Virus record (IMG/VR): IMGVR_UViG_3300025108_000371
Span: 1 to 24,586 of that record
From: a virus
Reading direction: 5' to 3' (one strand)
DNA length: 24,586 nt
Part shown: positions 20,165 through 24,586 of the stretch, piece by piece
How positions within the stretch are numbered: position 1 is the first letter of the stretch
How the letters are laid out: every line of letters starts with the position of its first letter
Notes under the pieces: generated by a model
Told to the model about the DNA's origin: nothing
The model's database searches: none
Seen by the model: the letters and a program-made list of their open reading frames with translations, nothing else
Made by a program: the position numbers and the translations under genes

Positions 20165-22180
20165 CTATTCTGTAGTTATTCTAAACTTTAAATCAATATC
20201 ATCATCATCATTTGGTAAATGTGCTATGACTTTTGCATTAGCAGATTTAACTTTATATTCTAAACCATTTATAAAACAACTTTGCTCGTCTTGTGCTATA
20301 GATGCACCAAAATTAAACCATAATCTATTATGCATAGACAATGGATTTTGTATTTCATTTCTAAAAGTGCCTTCATATCTAACAACAAAATCTCTATAGT
20401 CATTCATTATGTTTTGTAAATGACGTTCAAATATTGGTTTTCTTGTATTATAATCTCGTGTTCTGTGATAAGCGTAATCAGTAGTTAAAACACCATTAAA
20501 ATAATAAGTTCCTGTAATTGTTTTTTCATCACTAAAAACTAGTGTACTGTTATTTCGCTCTGCAAATTCTATATAAGAATTAGGTATATTTACATTAGCA
20601 TTAGGTTCAGCAGATAAACCACTTGGTTTAAAATAATTACCAATAATACCTACATTATCAAAATATATATCTTCAACACCTGTACCACTATATGTACAAT
20701 TTAAAACCTGTATGCCAATTTGATTATTAGTCAAACTAGTGGGGTAACCTGTACCATCAAAACTTACATCTATTGTCTGCCAATTATTAAAAACTTGTAT
20801 CTCTCTAGTTATTGTGGTGCTTGTAGTAGTCCAAGTACTATTTACATCATCCCAATAATAAAAATTAGGTGGTGCGCTTGCTACTATTCTAAATTGTAAT
20901 GTAAAGTTTGCAACACTATTTTCATTTTTATCAACAAAAATACCTATCTGCGACTTGACGCCAGTATAATAATAATTCCAACCTTTTGCTGTTTGTCCTA
21001 CATAATCAGAATTAAAAACTAAAGTTTCTCCAGACGTAGGTGCGTTGACTAATTTGATAGCTTTGTTACCTTGTTGATTTGTTTCATCAGTAACTAAAGA
21101 TGCATAGCTACTTAAAATCCAACCATATGAACCATACTCAAAACCAACATTTCTAGTATATTGATATACATTAGACTGTGTAGTTTTAAAATTATATCTA
21201 GCTTTATTTAACGGTTGTATATACTCTCTAACTAAATCGCTACCAATACTTTTTAATGTTGTAGGCACTATTCTTAATACAGAATCGTTACTAGATGATT
21301 GATAAACACCACTTGTATTATATAAATCAGTTTGTATGACTTCATCTGAACTACTTACCAACTGGTTTTTTATACTAGTTCGTATGTTGCTTACACTACC
21401 ACCACTAGCTAAGGTGGTAAATATTGTATTTTTTACATTATAATCAAATATATTAGTGTTTTCTACTATATACCAACACCCATAAGATTGAAATATTCTA
21501 CAATTATAGCTTCTTAATATAGCTTCTAATTGTTTTTTACAAGTTGGAACATCAAAGTTATTGATTAGTTCATTACGCCCAGCTGTAATTAATATGCTTT
21601 TCATAACAGCTTTACGTGAAGGATAAGTTGGAGTTAAAGAAAAACCAGGTGTTATATCAGCTTGTACTTTAATATCTAAATCTAAATCTAAATGTGCTAA
21701 TATAGTAGCAATTCTTGTTCTATTAAATATACCTGTATTTTCATTAAACGGTGATGTAAATAAAGGCGTTGAATAATTATCTAAAGTACCTAAACCATCA
21801 TATGCTTTTAAAGTAAAAGCAACAGGATTTGATTTATATTCTTCAATATGTCTGTCGACTACTAAATAACCTATCCAATATGTTTGATAATTGTTGTTAG
21901 AGTCTTTGTAAGAAATTTTAACTTGATATTCACGTTCATCGTATTCATAAAAATTATCATAGCTTACATCGTCTGTTGTGAATAAATTTAAAGAACATAC
22001 AGACCCAACTATAGGCGAATTATAATAATCGTCATTTGCGTTCCATCGAATTACTACTGGCTCTGCTTGACCGACCATAAAATTTCTTGGTCCTGAATAA
22101 TTTTTTTTTAGTATTTCTAACCTTTTTCCAAAGCTTAAAACATCACTAAAATCTAATCTGTATTTAACACCGTATGCCAT
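20165..22180 (-). CDS. Tail-tip / baseplate protein with carbohydrate-binding-like module
   Basis: The 671-aa protein lies 3 bases behind the tape-measure gene, where distal-tail or tail-hub proteins occur. It starts MAYGVKYRLDFSDVLSFGKR. Residues 1-140 look like a beta-rich adaptor (KRLEILKKNYSG, EPVVIRWNAND, EREYQVKISYKDS, YWIGYLVVD). About 145-330 is a mixed region with a CRIFQSYGCWYIVE core. At about 345-525 there is a jelly-roll-like segment (NVGFEYGSYGWILSS, NNWQTIDVSF, GVEDIYFDNVGIIG) resembling carbohydrate-binding modules. The C-terminal part includes TYYFNGVLTTDYAYHRTRDY and a HNRLWFNFGA strand region. The assembly role comes from position; sugar binding is inferred from the 'N.GFE...GW' pattern. 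Confidence 0.65.
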   Translation of the reverse strand: MAYGVKYRLDFSDVLSFGKRLEILKKNYSGPRNFMVGQAEPVVIRWNANDDYYNSPIVGSVCSLNLFTTDDVSYDNFYEYDEREYQVKISYKDSNNNYQTYWIGYLVVDRHIEEYKSNPVAFTLKAYDGLGTLDNYSTPLFTSPFNENTGIFNRTRIATILAHLDLDLDIKVQADITPGFSLTPTYPSRKAVMKSILITAGRNELINNFDVPTCKKQLEAILRSYNCRIFQSYGCWYIVENTNIFDYNVKNTIFTTLASGGSVSNIRTSIKNQLVSSSDEVIQTDLYNTSGVYQSSSNDSVLRIVPTTLKSIGSDLVREYIQPLNKARYNFKTTQSNVYQYTRNVGFEYGSYGWILSSYASLVTDETNQQGNKAIKLVNAPTSGETLVFNSDYVGQTAKGWNYYYTGVKSQIGIFVDKNENSVANFTLQFRIVASAPPNFYYWDDVNSTWTTTSTTITREIQVFNNWQTIDVSFDGTGYPTSLTNNQIGIQVLNCTYSGTGVEDIYFDNVGIIGNYFKPSGLSAEPNANVNIPNSYIEFAERNNSTLVFSDEKTITGTYYFNGVLTTDYAYHRTRDYNTRKPIFERHLQNIMNDYRDFVVRYEGTFRNEIQNPLSMHNRLWFNFGASIAQDEQSCFINGLEYKVKSANAKVIAHLPNDDDDIDLKFRITTE

Positions 22181-22183
22181 AAA

Positions 22184-24568
22184 TTATATCATTCTATTTC
22201 TAGTAGAATTTGCACGCTCTAAAGCAACAATTAAATCTTGTCCCCTTAGTTCAAATGACCCTCCGACTTGTACGTTACTAGCATTGTTATTATTGCCAAG
22301 CATACCTTTTAATTTACTTAGTGGAGCTATTACTTCTGGATTGCTTCTTGCTCCTGGATATTCGCCAACTAGACCCATAGTAGGTGCGCTAACAATACCA
22401 CCGTTTGCAAATTCAGTAGCGCTACTACCTCCAAAACCAGATAATTGTCCAAATAGCTTTCCAAATTTAAATTTACCACCTCCAATGCCACCTATACCTA
22501 AACCACCTAATATAGTTGATAATGCTAAAGCAGCTAATGCAGCAGCAACTAATTGTTTTATAATTTGACCTAACATTTGCCCTAGTGCCTTTACAAAATT
22601 TTTACCTTCCATCATAGCAGAAAATGCAGACATAAAAGAATTGCCAACTTCACTCATTATAGTTTCAATATTTAAACCTAATTCTTGCATTTTTGTTGCG
22701 AATGCATCAAATTTTTCATTATAACCTTCTGGCGTTCCTAATATTATATCTGGCAATGTCACTAATTGACTTAAAGCAGATGGCTGATTAATTTGTGTCA
22801 TACCTTGCGCAAGTCCTGATTCTGTAGAATCACTACCTCCTCCTCCACCACCTCCAGAAAACATAGAATTTACCGCATTATTTATAATGCTTTTTGATTT
22901 AGCAACAGCATTATTAATACCCTTTTGTACTTGCTCAACTGTCTTTTTTTCTAGTTGATTACCTACTGAATTTGCAAAACTATCTGTTAATTCAGTTGCC
23001 AGTTCTTCTCCTGCATCGCTAGTAATTTTTTTACTTTCTATAAAACCTTCTTTTAATATATCTCCAAAAGATGCATCAAAACCATCTTTACTAAATGCCT
23101 TGATTAATTTCCACATTGTTTTAAAAACATTTACAAATTTCATTACAGATGCTTTTGCAGCTATAAAAACTGTTTTAAACACAGCACCTATAGCACCTAT
23201 TGCTAATCTCAATAATCCAGATGAATTATATAAGTCTACAAATTGATTGTAAAGACCTACTACAACAGGCAAAATTTCATTCCAGTTTTGACTTATTACA
23301 TATGCTATGCCAGCTAAACCAGCTGCTACTAAACCTATTGGTGATAGTAAAGCACCTAAAATACCTGTAAGTGTACCTGCCAACGATATAATAGTTGGTA
23401 ACGCTATTACTACGCCACCTAGAGCAATAACTAATTTTTTTGTGATAGGACTTAATTCATTAAATCTTTGATATAGATTTTGTACAAAACTTGCAGCCTT
23501 TTGTAATAAAGGCACTACAGCAACTAATAATTGTTGCCCTAGACTAGTTAAAGTTTCTTTTGCGCCATTTAATGCTTTTTGAAATTTAAAGCTAGCAGAT
23601 TGCTCTGTAGTTTTAAAAGCTTGAGATGTCATATCTAAAGTATTTTCCATTCTTGAAAAAATACCTTCAACTTCTTTTGCGTTTTTGCCTGTTAAACTCA
23701 TTACAGGTAATAAGGCTCTAATGTTACCAAATACAGCAGTTGTAGCATCAGCATTACCGTCAAACTTTTCTGCTAATAATTGTAATGTATTTAATAATCC
23801 TTTTTCTTTTATGTTTTGTCTTATAAAATCTGCGCCTAATCCCATACCTTCTAGGGCTTCACGTGCTTGTTCGCTTGGACTTAATAATGATACTAATACA
23901 CTTCTTAGTCCAGTAGCAGCTATTGATGCATTTGAGTTAGTTCTTGATACAGCCGCAAATGCAGCACCAAGTTCATTAAACTCAACACCCATTTCTGATG
24001 CAATAGGTACAACTTGTTCCATAGCTTGACCTAATTGCGCAGAATCTAAACGCCCTTCTTTTACAGCAGCAACTAAAACATCAGTAGCAGCTGCGGTAGA
24101 TAAATTTTCTTTACCATATGCTGCCATAGCAGCAGTGTTCAATCTTGCAATAGTTTCGGTTTCTCCAAGTCCTGACGCTGCGGCTTTTAACGAAACTTCT
24201 AAAGTTTTTAAGGCATCAGAACCACGTAAACCTGCAGAGGTTATGAAGAATAAAGCATCAGCTGCTTCACGTGAAGATGTACCAGTGTCAATAGCAAGTT
24301 TTTTTACCGTTTTACCCATTTCATCAACAGAGTCACTTGCAATACCAACTAATGATTTTATTTTAGTCATAGACTTATCAAAGTCTAATGCCATCTTAAC
24401 ACTTGCACCACCAATTAATGTCATTGGCAATGTAAGAGATTGCAAAGATGAGCCTAGTCCTTTTAGTTTACCACCAAATGATTTTAGTTTGCTTGATGCA
24501 CTTTTGATAGCTCCGTTTAAGCCACTAGCATCACCATTTATTTTTACTCTTAATGGTTGTGTTGCCAT
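22184..24568 (-). CDS. Tail tape measure protein
   Basis: The 794-aa protein starts MATQPLRVKINGDASGLNGA and has the TP901/PhageMin_Tail core in the first 350 residues: ALDFDKSMTKIKSLVG, GTSSREAADALFFITSAGL, LNTAAMAAYGKENLSTAAATD, GQAMEQVVPIASEMGVEFNE. Hydrophobic segments at about 378-425 (VVIALPTIISLAGTLTG, LLSPIGLVAAGLAGIAYVI) are probable membrane-active helices, and another lies near 675-690 (AALAALALSTILGGLG). A Gly-rich linker (SGGGGGGGSDS) is near 570. The C-terminus is compact (FANGGIVSAPTMGLVGE). It fixes tail length. At the usual ~1.5 angstrom per residue the tail would be about 120 nm, an inference. The start is set by position; only 18 bases lie upstream. Confidence 0.93.
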   Translation of the reverse strand: MATQPLRVKINGDASGLNGAIKSASSKLKSFGGKLKGLGSSLQSLTLPMTLIGGASVKMALDFDKSMTKIKSLVGIASDSVDEMGKTVKKLAIDTGTSSREAADALFFITSAGLRGSDALKTLEVSLKAAASGLGETETIARLNTAAMAAYGKENLSTAAATDVLVAAVKEGRLDSAQLGQAMEQVVPIASEMGVEFNELGAAFAAVSRTNSNASIAATGLRSVLVSLLSPSEQAREALEGMGLGADFIRQNIKEKGLLNTLQLLAEKFDGNADATTAVFGNIRALLPVMSLTGKNAKEVEGIFSRMENTLDMTSQAFKTTEQSASFKFQKALNGAKETLTSLGQQLLVAVVPLLQKAASFVQNLYQRFNELSPITKKLVIALGGVVIALPTIISLAGTLTGILGALLSPIGLVAAGLAGIAYVISQNWNEILPVVVGLYNQFVDLYNSSGLLRLAIGAIGAVFKTVFIAAKASVMKFVNVFKTMWKLIKAFSKDGFDASFGDILKEGFIESKKITSDAGEELATELTDSFANSVGNQLEKKTVEQVQKGINNAVAKSKSIINNAVNSMFSGGGGGGGSDSTESGLAQGMTQINQPSALSQLVTLPDIILGTPEGYNEKFDAFATKMQELGLNIETIMSEVGNSFMSAFSAMMEGKNFVKALGQMLGQIIKQLVAAALAALALSTILGGLGIGGIGGGKFKFGKLFGQLSGFGGSSATEFANGGIVSAPTMGLVGEYPGARSNPEVIAPLSKLKGMLGNNNNASNVQVGGSFELRGQDLIVALERANSTRNRMI

Positions 24569-24586
24569 ATCTTAGAATTTTAACAA

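Noticed and set aside
22284-24575. Plus-strand frames opposite the tape measure (22284-22568, 23685-24029, 24135-24575)
   Set aside because: They mirror the minus-strand codon structure of the tape measure, have no homology signature and no start context. The minus-strand protein has definite family motifs.
1-24586. Lysogeny module (integrase, excisionase, CI-type repressor, att site)
   Set aside because: No recombinase motifs were found in any frame. The small HTH protein at 19852-20046 alone does not show lysogeny, and genes outside the window cannot be judged.

Overview
The window is a stretch of a tailed-phage genome (siphovirus type) that most likely infects a member of the Bacteroidota, probably a flavobacterium. 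The DNA is very AT-rich. Every gene I can support reads on the minus strand and packing is extremely tight. One clear promoter (6088-6117) has the Bacteroidota form TTTG-N18-TATCTTTG, and good Shine-Dalgarno sequences are scarce. A long-tailed morphology follows from a tape-measure protein, a tail-terminator-like protein and an HK97-type head, with no sheath gene. I saw no integrase, lysogeny repressor, tRNA or CRISPR array. No DNA polymerase is present, so replication probably relies on the host polymerase.

In the direction of transcription (24586 to 1) the layout is as follows. (1) Late tail genes: tape measure (22184-24568) and a tail-tip/baseplate protein (20165-22180), closed by a terminator at 20103-20133. 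(2) A short early operon: a small HTH protein, a Rad52-like single-strand annealing protein and an SSB-like protein, closed by a terminator at 18979-19009. (3) A replication and nucleotide operon (12508-18905): two tiny genes, a dATP/dGTP diphosphohydrolase-like protein, a cytosine methyltransferase-like protein, a coiled-coil protein, a PD-(D/E)XK exonuclease, a DnaA-domain-IV-like protein, a VRR-NUC nuclease, a replication initiator carrying a candidate origin inside its gene, another PD-(D/E)XK protein and a primase-helicase. (4) Packaging and head: TerS, TerL, portal, MuF-like protein, prohead protease and major capsid protein, ended by a strong UUCG terminator (6181-6209). (5) An inserted block of small genes and a homing-type endonuclease (4908-6117), bounded by terminators. 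(6) Head-tail joining: a small protein, connector, adaptor, gp10-like protein and tail terminator. (7) Lysis: a small membrane protein, an M15 peptidase endolysin and a 3TM holin, followed by a tiny basic protein and a large tail fibre that runs off the left edge.

Two regulatory themes stand out. Eight gene junctions use the same one-base TAATG stop/start overlap, which implies translational coupling. Closely related AT-rich promoter regions sit directly behind terminators in front of the two early operons. On a circular or permuted map, the tail fibre at the left edge and the tape measure at the right edge would be joined by the unseen remainder, where a major tail protein and tail chaperones are expected. 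The most interesting leads are the lambda-like origin inside the initiator gene, the unexplained conserved-looking C-terminal domain on the portal, the terminator-flanked endonuclease cassette, the mini-DnaA protein, and the family of tiny coupled membrane proteins.
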